Origin: VRUE01 sp963807425
GTDB taxonomy: Bacteria > Actinomycetota > Thermoleophilia > Solirubrobacterales > 70-9
Reading direction: 5' to 3'
DNA: 64,000 nt
Assembly (NCBI GenBank): GCA_963807425.1
Contig: CAWEBZ010000006.1
Coordinates: 1-64,000, forward strand
Below are positions 48,697-56,704 of this stretch, piece after piece (position 1 is the stretch's first letter; each line of letters opens with the position of its first letter). A program made the translations under genes and the position numbers. The notes under the pieces were generated by a model, which was given only the letters and a program-made list of their open reading frames with translations, did not search any database and was not told the DNA's origin.

Positions 48697-48731
48697 CGTG
48701 AGCGCCACCCGAAGAGGTGGCGAAGCTCACG
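48697..48731. promoter_or_regulatory. Long hairpin between small membrane gene and ycnI (cluster B)
   Basis: CGTGAG/CTCACG outer and CGCCACC/GGTGGCG inner pairs form a two-part stem with a 6-base loop, overlapping the stop of the 48727 gene. Likely attenuator or mRNA processing/stability element between coupled genes. Confidence 0.5.
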
Positions 48732-49044
48732 ACGGAGGCCCGCGCCCGGCGAGCGCCAGCGCCAAGAGGACGCCGCCGCGTGGAAAGGAGCGCGGCAGGG
48801 CGAGGGTTTGTGTCGGCGGCCGTCCCTCGACGCGAAGAACAGGGTGCCGGGCACGAGCCGCCGCGGCCAACAGCCGCTCGCCGGGGTAGCGATCGAAGGC
48901 GAGCGCGCTCAGCAGAAGAATTGCCGGCGCCAGGTAGAGCAGGCCCGGTTCGGAGTCGGTGAGCTGGAGGCCAACGAGGGCGCAGATCAACAGGCCCAGG
49001 CCGACGAGGATTGGTGCCTTCTCTCGCAGCGAATCGCGGCTCAT
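48727..49044 (-). CDS. Small two-helix membrane protein of copper clusters (copy B1)
   Basis: 105 residues. Helices ILVGLGLLICALVGLQL and GLLYLAPAILLLSALAFDRYPGERLLAAA; tail ends GGVLLALALAGRGPP. ATGA overlap with the CopC-CopD stop. Same family as 37557-37874 and 51518-51883. Confidence 0.65.
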   Translation of the reverse strand: MSRDSLREKAPILVGLGLLICALVGLQLTDSEPGLLYLAPAILLLSALAFDRYPGERLLAAAARARHPVLRVEGRPPTQTLALPRSFPRGGVLLALALAGRGPPS

Positions 49045-50786
49045 CGGATCGGCACCTCAACCTTGGCCGCGTACTCATCGAAGGCTGAGACGCGCATGGT
49101 GACGTCGAGGTTCCAATCCCCTGCCACGCTGAGCAGTGCCCCCTGCACCGTGTAGTGACCGGGGCCGGCGCGCTGGGGATCGAGCGGCAGCGGGCCGATC
49201 GAGTTCTCGGGTTCGGTGGCCGTGACCTCCAGCTCCTTGATCCGCGAGAACTGCGCGCCGCTGGTGGCGTCGAAGAGGTAGAGGTGAACCTGATTGGAGC
49301 CGACCCGCGCCGGGTCGACCGTGATCTCCAACTCGGCCGGGCCAAGCGAGGCGCTGCCCGAGAACGGTCCCGACTGCACCGCCGTCGCCGGGGCGTAGCC
49401 GGCCAGCGCGGCGGTGATGCCGAGGACGACCACGATCAGCGCGACCTCGCCGCGAAGCGCGCGCCGCAGGAACAGCCCGGCGCGGCCTGGCGCCTCTCCC
49501 CCGGCCGCGATCCGCTCAAGGCGGGGAACCGAGCGATAGCGGTTGTAGGCGCCGAGGGGAATCAGGGCGCCGACAAGGAGGACGAACTTGATTAGGACCG
49601 CGCGCCCATAGGCGGTGTCGAGCAGGCTGTCGAGGTGGCGGACGTAGGCGTATGCCTGGCCGATGCCGGTCAGCAGGATCACGGCGACGCAGGCCAACGC
49701 GATCGGCGAGAAGCGCGCCAGCGTCGCCGCGATCAAGCGACTGCGATCTCCCGCCTCCAGCTCGCGGGTGGCCGCGGGCAGGATCAGAACGAGCGAGGCC
49801 AGCCCACCGACCCAGATCGCCATCGCCACAACGTGGAGAACGTTGGCCGGGAAAAGCAGTGCCACCGGCGACTGCGTGCTCGGGTGCCCCGACAGCGCCG
49901 GCTCCAGGGCGATGAAGGCGAGCGGGACGAAGAGCGCCGCGATGCGCCAGAGCGATGCGCGGCGAAGCACCGGCACCACGCCCAGCCCGAGCAGGACCCA
50001 GGCCAGGGCGGTGAAGCCCCAGACGGTGCCGAAGCGGGTGCCCAGCTCCTCGCGCAAGATCGTGGAGTCGAGCGCCGCGGTCGCCGAGATCCCTGCCGCC
50101 TGCGCCGCCTCGAAGACGACCGCGGCGGCGGCGCTGATCGCGCCCGCTGCGGCGGCGGCGAGCAGGACGATCCGCAGGCGGCGCTCGAAGGCGGCGCCCG
50201 CCTGCTGCCAGCGCTCCGTGTCGCCGCCCATCAGCCGCCGCGCCGGGCGCCAGGCCAAGAGGAGGAAGGCGAGAGCACCGAGGGCGACCGCCAGCGCCGC
50301 GTACTGGACGCCACGAGCGATCCCCATCCCGATCTCCGTCGCGGTGCCCGAGCCGCCCCCGGCGACCAGCTCGGCGACCGTCTCCTTCGGCGCCCGCCCG
50401 GCCTTGCCGATCGAGAAGACGTAGCCGCTGGAGACGATGTGCCCGTCGGCGGAGACGACCCGGTAGGTGGCGGTGTAGCTGCCGTCGGGCAGGTCCGGCT
50501 TCAGGTGGACTCCGAGCTTCGGGCCTTCGCCGTCGGGGTGGAAGGCATCGCCCTCGTCCGCTCGCTGCCCCTCCGCGTCATAGACGCGCACCGCGCCGAA
50601 GTTGCCCTCGACCGGCTCGCTGAAGCGGAAGACGACCGCGCTCGGCTGCTCCTTCACCGTCGCCCCGCGTGGCGGCGAGGTGCCCTCCAGGGTCGCGTGC
50701 GCGAGGGCGGCGCTCGGCGCGATCAGCAGCGTCGCCGCCAGCGTGGCGGCGAGGGCGAGCATGAGCCTGTCCAGCCTGCGAGGCAC
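49041..50786 (-). CDS. CopC-CopD fusion (copy B), intact
   Basis: 581 residues, clean frame. Signal peptide ends AALAHATLEGTSPPRG; the CopC domain has VVFRFSEPVEGNFGAVRVYD and RVVSADGHIVSSGYVFSIG. CopD membrane segments follow, with FPANVLHVVAMAIWVGGLASLVLILP (His in helix). A C-terminal periplasmic beta domain (LEITVDPARVGSNQVHLYLFD) ends VEVPIR. Serves as the reference for the broken copy A. Copper uptake or sequestration is inferred from the YcnJ/PcoCD family. Confidence 0.88.
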   Translation of the reverse strand: MPRRLDRLMLALAATLAATLLIAPSAALAHATLEGTSPPRGATVKEQPSAVVFRFSEPVEGNFGAVRVYDAEGQRADEGDAFHPDGEGPKLGVHLKPDLPDGSYTATYRVVSADGHIVSSGYVFSIGKAGRAPKETVAELVAGGGSGTATEIGMGIARGVQYAALAVALGALAFLLLAWRPARRLMGGDTERWQQAGAAFERRLRIVLLAAAAAGAISAAAAVVFEAAQAAGISATAALDSTILREELGTRFGTVWGFTALAWVLLGLGVVPVLRRASLWRIAALFVPLAFIALEPALSGHPSTQSPVALLFPANVLHVVAMAIWVGGLASLVLILPAATRELEAGDRSRLIAATLARFSPIALACVAVILLTGIGQAYAYVRHLDSLLDTAYGRAVLIKFVLLVGALIPLGAYNRYRSVPRLERIAAGGEAPGRAGLFLRRALRGEVALIVVVLGITAALAGYAPATAVQSGPFSGSASLGPAELEITVDPARVGSNQVHLYLFDATSGAQFSRIKELEVTATEPENSIGPLPLDPQRAGPGHYTVQGALLSVAGDWNLDVTMRVSAFDEYAAKVEVPIR

Positions 50787-51464
50787 CTACCAGGCTTCCT
50801 TCGCCGGGCGCTCGTCGTCTTCGTCTTCGTCCCGCCGACGTCGCCGCGCGATCAGGGCCGCCGCGCCGCCGAGGACGATGATCGCGATGCCGGCGATCAG
50901 GAACGGCGTCTTGGAGGTGTCGGTGGGACCGACCCAGAACAGGGTGCCGTCGATGGCGCCCTTCTCCCCGTCGATCCGCAGCGGGATTTCGTAGTCGAAG
51001 ACCTTGGTGCGCTTGCTCTCGTCTTTGACCTGCGGCGGGGTGCCGGTCGCCATGTAGTGGCTGCGGTGGTCGTGCCAGCGCAGCGTGCCCGAGTCGTCCA
51101 CCGTCTTCCATTCGGGCGGCGCCTTCGCGTTCGCGCTCTTTGGCACCTGCACTTCGGCATAGCGGTTTTCGTTCAGGTAGGTGGCGGGGGAGCGCTGGTT
51201 CTTCTGCACGGTCCCGTCGCGCAGGATGCGGGCATAGGGCTCGCCTTCGTATCCGTAGATCACGATTTCGTGTTCGCCCCGATCGACCAGTTCGAGATCG
51301 GCGTCGTAGTTGAGGACTTCGAGGCTGACGCCGGGCACGCTCGGCCTCACCGACTCGATTTCAGAGCGGAAGTTGGGGTTGCCTTCATGCCCCAGGGCAG
51401 GGGTGGCCATGAGCAGGCAGAGCAACGTTGTCGTGGCGGCCAGGGCCGCCCAGCGCTTTCGCAC
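50787..51464 (-). CDS. Exported protein of the copper cluster with His-rich motif (copy B)
   Basis: 225 residues. Signal peptide ends ALGHEGNPNFRSEI; VSLEVLNYDADLELVDRG, IYGYEGEPYARIL, YLNENRYAEVQVP, WHDHRSHYMATG and an anchor helix (FLIAGIAIIVLGGAAALIA). Directly followed by CopC-CopD with no gap. Same unknown family as 33630-34301. Confidence 0.75.
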   Translation of the reverse strand: MRKRWAALAATTTLLCLLMATPALGHEGNPNFRSEIESVRPSVPGVSLEVLNYDADLELVDRGEHEIVIYGYEGEPYARILRDGTVQKNQRSPATYLNENRYAEVQVPKSANAKAPPEWKTVDDSGTLRWHDHRSHYMATGTPPQVKDESKRTKVFDYEIPLRIDGEKGAIDGTLFWVGPTDTSKTPFLIAGIAIIVLGGAAALIARRRRRDEDEDDERPAKEAW

Positions 51465-51482
51465 GGGTTCCTTTCGATCGCA

Positions 51483-51517
51483 CGCGAGGCGCGACCGAAA
51501 GAGTCCGGCGCCTCGCG
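51483..51517. promoter_or_regulatory. Hairpin after small membrane gene (copy B2)
   Basis: CGCGAGGCGC and GCGCCTCGCG pair perfectly over 10 bp with a 15-base loop, ending one base from the stop of the 51518 gene. Matches the position of hairpins after the other two copies of this gene. Confidence 0.5.
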
Positions 51518-51883
51518 CTAGTTCTGCGTGAGCAGGAGTACGGGCGGCGGGCGCTTCGCCAGGGAGAAGGCGATCAGGCCGGTGCCGCGCGGGCGCCAGC
51601 TCTCAGGTGTCGACGGGAGCGGCCAGGACGGGGAAGTCGTCGCTCGCCGAGGCGGACGGTCTCGCCGCGAGGCGAGCTTGACGATCAGCTCCTCGCCGAT
51701 GTAGTGGCCACCGAGAAGCGGAATGGCGATCAGCAGCGCCGGGGCCATGAACAGCAGAGCCTCGGTCGAGCCGGTGAGGGCGAGGACGGCGACCCAGGAG
51801 ATGGTTATCGCCAGCGCCAATTTCGCCGAGAAGCGGCTCGCAATCTGCACGGCTGGAAGGGTAGAGGAGATCGCATTCCTCAA
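51518..51883 (-). CDS. Small two-helix membrane protein of copper clusters (copy B2)
   Basis: 121 residues with a longer N-terminus. Helices LALAITISWVAVLALTG and LLFMAPALLIAIPLLGGHYIGEELIVKLA; tail ends LAKRPPPVLLL. First gene of copper operon B; its relative 37557-37874 is likewise first in operon A. Confidence 0.6.
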   Translation of the reverse strand: MRNAISSTLPAVQIASRFSAKLALAITISWVAVLALTGSTEALLFMAPALLIAIPLLGGHYIGEELIVKLASRRDRPPRRATTSPSWPLPSTPESWRPRGTGLIAFSLAKRPPPVLLLTQN

Positions 51884-51989
51884 GGCGGCGAGCGCCGCGA
51901 CCTAGATCGCTCCGCATGGAAACGCCAGAGTCTGGGCCGCTGGCGCTTGACGGCGCGAGGGCGAGATTCGGATCATGATCAACATTGGA

Positions 51990-52514
51990 CTACCGTTCAG
52001 GCAGCTCGTCCGCTTCGCATTCCCGCACCGCAAAATCGGTGCGGTGGGTGTAGGGCTTGCCTGGAACGTCGCCATTCCAGAACGAGTTAGCGGGAGTGAA
52101 TAGGCCCTTCCAAGGCTGGGACTCAACGCGGTACCAATATCCGTCACGTTCGACCGATTCGGGATACGGCCAGTAGAACTTGCAGCTGACGCGGATTGAG
52201 CGGTTGTGAGGAATACGCGGTCCTTCTCGGGTCAGCGAGTAGGGGTCTGCAAAGGTCCGTGCGGATTCCGACCAGACACGCTCCTTCACAAGTCCTTTGG
52301 CGTCGGGTACCGCTTCGTCCTTCGCCTGCAGACGCGGCGATGGGGTCGGATTTGGTTTCGGTTCGGGCGGGTCCGAACCACCGGACTCGATCTGAGAGCC
52401 AAGCGCATAGATGACCACGGCCGCAACCACTACCCCCGCGATGATCTGTTCGACGGTTCCAATGCCAGCGTCAGCGAGCCGCTGGCGGAGCGTCGGTCTT
52501 TCAGGACCATTCAT
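51990..52514 (-). CDS. Membrane-anchored protein, unknown family
   Basis: GGAGG lies 6 bases before the ATG at 52514. One helix (VEQIIAGVVVAAVVIYALG) near residues 22-40, a Pro-rich linker (DPPEPKPNPTPSP), then an extracellular domain with DAKGLVKERVWSES, VSCKFYWPYPESVERDGYWYRVESQPWKG and GDVPGKPYTHRTD. Trp/Tyr spacing suggests an SH3-like beta domain. About 174 residues. No recognised homologue. Confidence 0.6.
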   Translation of the reverse strand: MNGPERPTLRQRLADAGIGTVEQIIAGVVVAAVVIYALGSQIESGGSDPPEPKPNPTPSPRLQAKDEAVPDAKGLVKERVWSESARTFADPYSLTREGPRIPHNRSIRVSCKFYWPYPESVERDGYWYRVESQPWKGLFTPANSFWNGDVPGKPYTHRTDFAVRECEADELPER

Positions 52515-52746
52515 GGCAGCCTCCAAACTCAGCCAGTTCCCAAAAGATACCCGAGGGTCTTTGCGGGCCAACTGGGGAGATGGTCGGCACTCCAACCGCC
52601 CCTTTCATACCAGCCACTTCTCGGCTGACTTCCCGCTAATCCCCGCGTACCCATGTTTGGCGGGGGCCACAGCTATCTCCGCAAAAAACACGCTGGGTAC
52701 TTGGTCACTTTTTGCGCCCTCCGCATCATGGCCGACGCGAATCGCA

Positions 52747-52770
52747 CTCAGGAGGTCGGCGGTTCGAATC
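52747..52770 (+). other. tRNA T-arm-like remnant
   Basis: GGAGGTCGGCGGTTCGAATC (52751-52770) has the variable-loop, 5' T-stem and T-loop bases of a tRNA, but the 3' half of the T stem and acceptor are replaced by unrelated sequence. No complete tRNA can be folded. It lies in the 277-base gap 52515-52791 next to the accessory region; it may be an attachment-site or degraded tRNA trace. Confidence 0.3.
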
Positions 52771-52791
52771 GGAAAACGGAACTGATTGCGC

Positions 52792-54579
52792 CTACGGCGA
52801 TTGGCTGGTCTGGAGTTTGGGCGGGGAGCCGCGACGTCGGCGACGCGCCGTTGCCTCGGCCTCCCTTCGGGGTGGCCGTCGATATGGGAGATCCACTCCC
52901 GCGTCACGAAGGTCGCGTACATACGGGCCGACAGAGTGGGGCTTCAGGTCGAGCGCTTCGGCGATCTCCCGTTCCGGTCGCCCGTCCCACCACAGCCGCG
53001 CGAGCAACCGATCGCGCTCGGCTTTGGTCGGACGCTCGCCGGGCAGGTATTCAGGCGGCGGCAGGGGCCGGAAGTACCAATTCGCCACGCCCTCGAACAG
53101 CTCATCGAAGGTGACGCCGAGCGCGGCCGCCACTCGCACTAGAGAAAACAGCCTGAAGTTGCGGCTCCAGCGCTCGAATTCTGAGACGTCGCTTCGGCTC
53201 ATCGAGGCGCGGTCGGCAAGAGCCTGCTGGGAGAGGTCGAGCCGGTGGCGGGCGCGCATCGCGTTCAGGCCCAGGCGCGTCGGCAGGAGGCGGGGTACCA
53301 CGTCCGGGTCCTCCACCCGGAACGATCCGAGGTCCGGGCTCCAGGTGAGCCCGGCGGTTATGAAAGACCCGGGCACGTTGAGGCTGCCCGCGAGCCTCAA
53401 GGCGAGGGACAGGCTCGGAACCCCCGAGATCCCATGCTCGACCCGGAACAGGTAAGAGTGATCGACCTCGGCCGCTTCCCGTAGCTCCCGATAAGTCATG
53501 CCGGCCGCTTCCCGCCAGAGCGCCATGTTGGCTCCGATTCGAGCGGCGATCTCCTCGTTGGAGGCGTCCTCAGCGGCGCGGGCGTCGACGGGCTGCGGCT
53601 CCTCCTGGCGAACGGCACCTTCGCTCGGCCGGGCGCAGGTCTCCCGCCGCTGCCGAGCTCGCTCCTGCGCGGCTCTCGTCGGAGGGCGACGATAGGGAGC
53701 CCGCTCCCCGCGCTCGCGGAGCCGGTGAACGGTGGAGGAGATGGTGCCCGTCGAGACGCCGAGGGTCTCGGCGATGGCGAACGCCGGCTTGTCCTCATTC
53801 CATAGGCGCAGGACGTCGCCCTCGATGGCGCTCATCGGCCGGTGTGCCCTGCCGCCGCATGACGGAGAGGGCGTTGGCTGGGGCTTCAGGCGGACACCAC
53901 TGAGCAGGAGGGCAGGGGGGAGGTTGAGGGAGCAGGCGATGGCCAGCAGCGTCTCGACCGTCGTCTCGTTGATGCCCTGCTCGATCAGCGACAAGCCGTT
54001 TTTGCCGAGGCCCGACGCGCTGGCGAGAGCCTGCTGGGTCAGGTGGCGCCTCTCCCTCGCATCGCGGATGTTGGCGCCGAGAATCCTCGCCACCCCGCGG
54101 CGGTCGCCTGCCGGCGCGTGTCGCGGCCCCGAATCGAAGGAGGGCTCGTTGACGGGGACGACCAAGAAGAACCCGGAGAGCCGCTCGGGGGGCAGCGGCC
54201 CTTCGGCATTGCGGAACACCTGACCAGGCGTCCAGAAGATGCCCTCGACCAGTTGGTCTAGGGAGACGCCCAGCGCGTGCCCCAGCTTCACCGCCTTGGT
54301 CAGTCGGGGTTCGCGGGCGCTGTCACCTTCGAGCTGCCAAACGTCGCTTTCGTGCAGCCCCGCTCGCTCGGCGAGCCCGGCCTGATCCCAGCCCCTGCTC
54401 AGTCGAAGCCTGCGGAGGTTGGTCGCGAGCCTCTGCACCAGCTGACTTCCGGAGCCGGTTTCCCGCCGACAGTCCTCGCACGTTTCAGGCGCCCCATCGG
54501 GTTCGAGCGCGAGAAGCTCCCGGTCGCACTCCGGGCAGCACCGTTCCTCGAGCGCTGACTCCTGGCCCGGCGAGTCCAT
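52792..54579 (-). CDS. Multi-HTH regulator: zinc ribbon + four XRE + two further HTH modules
   Basis: 595 residues in one clean frame. A CPEC...CEDC zinc ribbon is at about 15-37. XRE 1 at about 50-115 (GWDQAGLAERAGLHESDVWQLE), XRE 2 at 175-240 (LTQQALASASGLGKNGLSLIEQG), an extra HTH at 250-300 (FAIAETLGVSTGTISSTVHRLRERG) ending YRRPP, XRE 3 at 345-415 (MTYRELREAAEVDHSYLFRVEHG), XRE 4 at 437-500 (LSQQALADRASMSRSDVSEFE), and a last HTH at 525-575 (REIAEALDLKPHSVGPYVRDLRDAG) again ending YRRPP. So the XRE-XRE-HTH unit is repeated. No enzymatic domain. Starts 6 bases after the ThpR-like stop; probably co-transcribed. Confidence 0.75.
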   Translation of the reverse strand: MDSPGQESALEERCCPECDRELLALEPDGAPETCEDCRRETGSGSQLVQRLATNLRRLRLSRGWDQAGLAERAGLHESDVWQLEGDSAREPRLTKAVKLGHALGVSLDQLVEGIFWTPGQVFRNAEGPLPPERLSGFFLVVPVNEPSFDSGPRHAPAGDRRGVARILGANIRDARERRHLTQQALASASGLGKNGLSLIEQGINETTVETLLAIACSLNLPPALLLSGVRLKPQPTPSPSCGGRAHRPMSAIEGDVLRLWNEDKPAFAIAETLGVSTGTISSTVHRLRERGERAPYRRPPTRAAQERARQRRETCARPSEGAVRQEEPQPVDARAAEDASNEEIAARIGANMALWREAAGMTYRELREAAEVDHSYLFRVEHGISGVPSLSLALRLAGSLNVPGSFITAGLTWSPDLGSFRVEDPDVVPRLLPTRLGLNAMRARHRLDLSQQALADRASMSRSDVSEFERWSRNFRLFSLVRVAAALGVTFDELFEGVANWYFRPLPPPEYLPGERPTKAERDRLLARLWWDGRPEREIAEALDLKPHSVGPYVRDLRDAGVDLPYRRPPRREAEATARRRRRGSPPKLQTSQSP

Positions 54580-54585
54580 CGGGGA

Positions 54586-55299
54586 TCACCGCGAACTGCT
54601 CAGCGCGACCTTCCCGAGAAGGCGATGGCGAACTCCGTTCGGATGAAGCTCGGATCTGTAGAGGCCGACGCTCTCGGCAAGGAAGGGCTCCAGCAGCGGC
54701 GGCGGCAGCGGGCCGGAAGGGACATCCCGAATCGCCATCGGCCTTCGCGATCCGCGTTCCTCGGGTCGGACCCGAGCAACCGTTACGTGAGGCCGGAAGG
54801 GTCGACCCTCGGGCTTGTAGAGATCCCGGTCGACCAAGACCGCCCGCAGTCCTATCTGAAAGATCTCCGTCTCCGGCGAGTCGGCCGCGAGCACGAACAC
54901 ACGCGGCCTGCCTCGGGAGGGAAGGGCCTCGACGTCGCGCAGCGAGATCGAGGGGGCCGAGGCGCCCTCGCCCTTCTGGCGGACGGCGGCGACGAGAGCA
55001 TCGACCTCGTCGGCCGGTCGATTGCCGAGGAAGGCGAGGGTGATCCGCAGCATCGGTGCGCCCGTGCGGCGAAGCGCCGGGTCGGCCAGGGCGTCTCGTC
55101 CCCAGGAATCAATGCCCAGCCGCACCGCCGCAGGGAGATCGATGGCAATGAACAGCCGGAGGCGTTGCGGCGCGTCTCTGGCAGCGCTGGATCGGGAGTT
55201 CGGTCGGGGGGCGATCTCGGTGGCACTGCGCCCGGCGACGCGGCCTGAAGCCCCGCCGCCAAGGGGTTCGCCCTCCGACCTACTGTCCCGCCTCCTCAT
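54586..55299 (-). CDS. thpR: ThpR-like 2H phosphoesterase (RNA 2',3'-cyclic phosphodiesterase), first motif altered
   Basis: 237 residues. LRLFIAIDLPAAV is the family N-terminus, preceded by about 48 residues from the ATG at 55299; the true start may be later. The second catalytic motif is intact: FRPHVTVARVR (His-x-Thr-x). The first one reads MLRITLAFLG where His-x-Thr is expected, so Arg has replaced the catalytic His. The rest (DEVDALVAAV, VGLYRSEL) matches. In 2H enzymes both His are needed, so this may be a binding protein or a changed activity. Confidence 0.72.
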   Translation of the reverse strand: MRRRDSRSEGEPLGGGASGRVAGRSATEIAPRPNSRSSAARDAPQRLRLFIAIDLPAAVRLGIDSWGRDALADPALRRTGAPMLRITLAFLGNRPADEVDALVAAVRQKGEGASAPSISLRDVEALPSRGRPRVFVLAADSPETEIFQIGLRAVLVDRDLYKPEGRPFRPHVTVARVRPEERGSRRPMAIRDVPSGPLPPPLLEPFLAESVGLYRSELHPNGVRHRLLGKVALSSSR

Positions 55300-55379
55300 C
55301 GCGAAACAACCCCTCGGGGTTCGTCTTCGCGGGGGGCTTGTTGCCGGCAGCCGGGGCCACTCGCCTGCCGCTCAAGTCG

Positions 55380-55613
55380 CCGCCGATCGCCGTTCGAGGA
55401 CCGAGCCAGGCAGCGGAGGTCCCCGGACCGGCGTCGAGGTTCTCCGCCGTCGGTGGCCTGGGTCTCGGTCCTCGAACTGCGATCGGCGGTTGCGCGTCGC
55501 GCTTTCCCCATCGGCGCGAGTCCTCGGGGACCGGACCAGGGTGCAGGGCTTCCTGCTTCGGAAGACCCGCATCCTCCCTGTGGCCTGCGGTCCGACCCCC
55601 GAGGACTCGCGCC
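55380..55613. repeat. Two giant tandem hairpins (possible structured RNA or BIME-like element)
   Basis: Hairpin 1: arms 55380-55411 and 55456-55489 (CCGCCGATCGC, GTTCGAGGACCGAG, CCAGGC pairing with one mismatch and a 2-base bulge), with a further inner GCGGAG/CTCCGC pair. Hairpin 2: arms 55513-55537 and 55589-55613 (GGCGCGAGTCCTCGGGG, CGGACC), with an inner GGG-CTTCC/GGAAG-CCC stem. Both are followed by a similar tail (CGGTTG...GCGCTTTC / CGGTTGGCGCTTTC). They fill the 334-base gap 55300-55633 between two same-strand genes. Confidence 0.75.
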
Positions 55614-55633
55614 TCCGGTTGGCGCTTTCGCTG

Positions 55634-56704
55634 TCATGCCAGTCCTTCTGGTTCGTTGGCGAGGCCATCCCAGGCTGCGACCGCGCGCCGACCTGGGGCT
55701 GGCCCCGGGTTTTCGTCGACATCCGGCTCGTCGTCTTCGGGCTCGACCCACTCGTCTATGCAGTGGGTCGCCGAGCCCAGCCGCCACGTCGCTCGGCGGA
55801 AGCGCTCGCTCAGGTCAAACCACCTCCCCGAGAACACCAGCTCCCGCTGGCTCAGCAGGCGATCGGTCTCTTCCCAAAGCTCCGCCACCTCCCGTTTGAA
55901 CTCTTCGATCCGAACGGCGGCTTCCATTCGGGCGTGCCGCCAAACCCGGTGCTGAGGCGACTCGGCCAGCTCGCCGATCTCACCCGCCTCGCGGCGCTTG
56001 CCCAGCTCCCCCAGGCCGGTGGCAGTCAGGCCCCAACGCTCCCGGCCCTGCGCCTCGCTGCGGCTCAGCAAGCCGGCCCGTCGCAGGTCTTCGAGTTGGG
56101 GATGCAGCGCCGCGACGGTCTTAGGCATGGGCTCGAAGCCGAGGTGCTCGGCGACGACGAAGACCCAGACCTCCTCGGTGTCGTCGTGGCATTCGGCCCG
56201 ATCGACGGCCTCCAAGATGAGGCCGTCGGAGAGAGGGGCGTAGGGCTTCAGCTCCTGGGCGGCCGTGGCCAGCGGACAGGCCGTGCTGCCTGGCTGCTCC
56301 ACTGCCTCGCGGTGAGGTGAGTCCAGTAGGTCGAGTAGCTCTTCGCAGACGTCGACCGCCCGGCGAAAGCGATCCCATCGCTCGCAGTCGGAGTCCTTTG
56401 CCTCCAGATCGTGTCGCTCTTCGCAGGGCGCCCGTCGCGCGTCTCGGCGTAGGCGCTTGAGGGTTCTCGTGAGGCTGTCCGCCGGCATGGTCAGCTCGAC
56501 CGTCTCGACGTCGCGCTCGACCTCCCAGCCCAGGTTTTCCATGAGCTGCAGGTCTTCGCCGAACTCGGCTGCGAGCTCGTCGGTGCCGACCCCCTCCTTG
56601 AGAGCCAGCCCGGGCGGGTCCTGGCCGAGGATGAACAGGCGCCGGCACATGAGCCAGTGGAGCGTGTCGCGGTCCTTCTGGCCGATGACGAGGGCGGCGG
56701 TCAC
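55634..56704 (-). CDS. Unknown two-domain protein (shared N-domain + winged-helix-like C-domain)
   Basis: 356 residues, clean frame; ATG overlaps the stop of the upstream gene. Residues 10-130 resemble the whole neighbouring protein: LAAEFGEDLQLMENLGWEVERD, VELTMPADSLTRTLKRLRRDA and RRAVDVCEELLDLLD. Then FVVAEHLGFEPMPKTVAALHPQLEDLRRAGLLSR and WGLTATGLGELGKR look like a winged helix, followed by SPQHRVWRHARMEAAVRIEEFKREVAELWEE and LGSATHCIDEWVEPEDDEPDVD. No family I can name. Probably a regulator or adaptor that pairs with the smaller protein. Confidence 0.6.
   Translation of the reverse strand: MTAALVIGQKDRDTLHWLMCRRLFILGQDPPGLALKEGVGTDELAAEFGEDLQLMENLGWEVERDVETVELTMPADSLTRTLKRLRRDARRAPCEERHDLEAKDSDCERWDRFRRAVDVCEELLDLLDSPHREAVEQPGSTACPLATAAQELKPYAPLSDGLILEAVDRAECHDDTEEVWVFVVAEHLGFEPMPKTVAALHPQLEDLRRAGLLSRSEAQGRERWGLTATGLGELGKRREAGEIGELAESPQHRVWRHARMEAAVRIEEFKREVAELWEETDRLLSQRELVFSGRWFDLSERFRRATWRLGSATHCIDEWVEPEDDEPDVDENPGPAPGRRAVAAWDGLANEPEGLA

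Noticed and set aside
52600..52800. Functional tRNA gene
   Set aside because: Only variable loop and T-arm bases are present; acceptor, D arm and 3' T stem cannot be formed.
55380..55613. Retron msr-msd RNA
   Set aside because: The long hairpins suggested it, but no reverse transcriptase gene is in the window.
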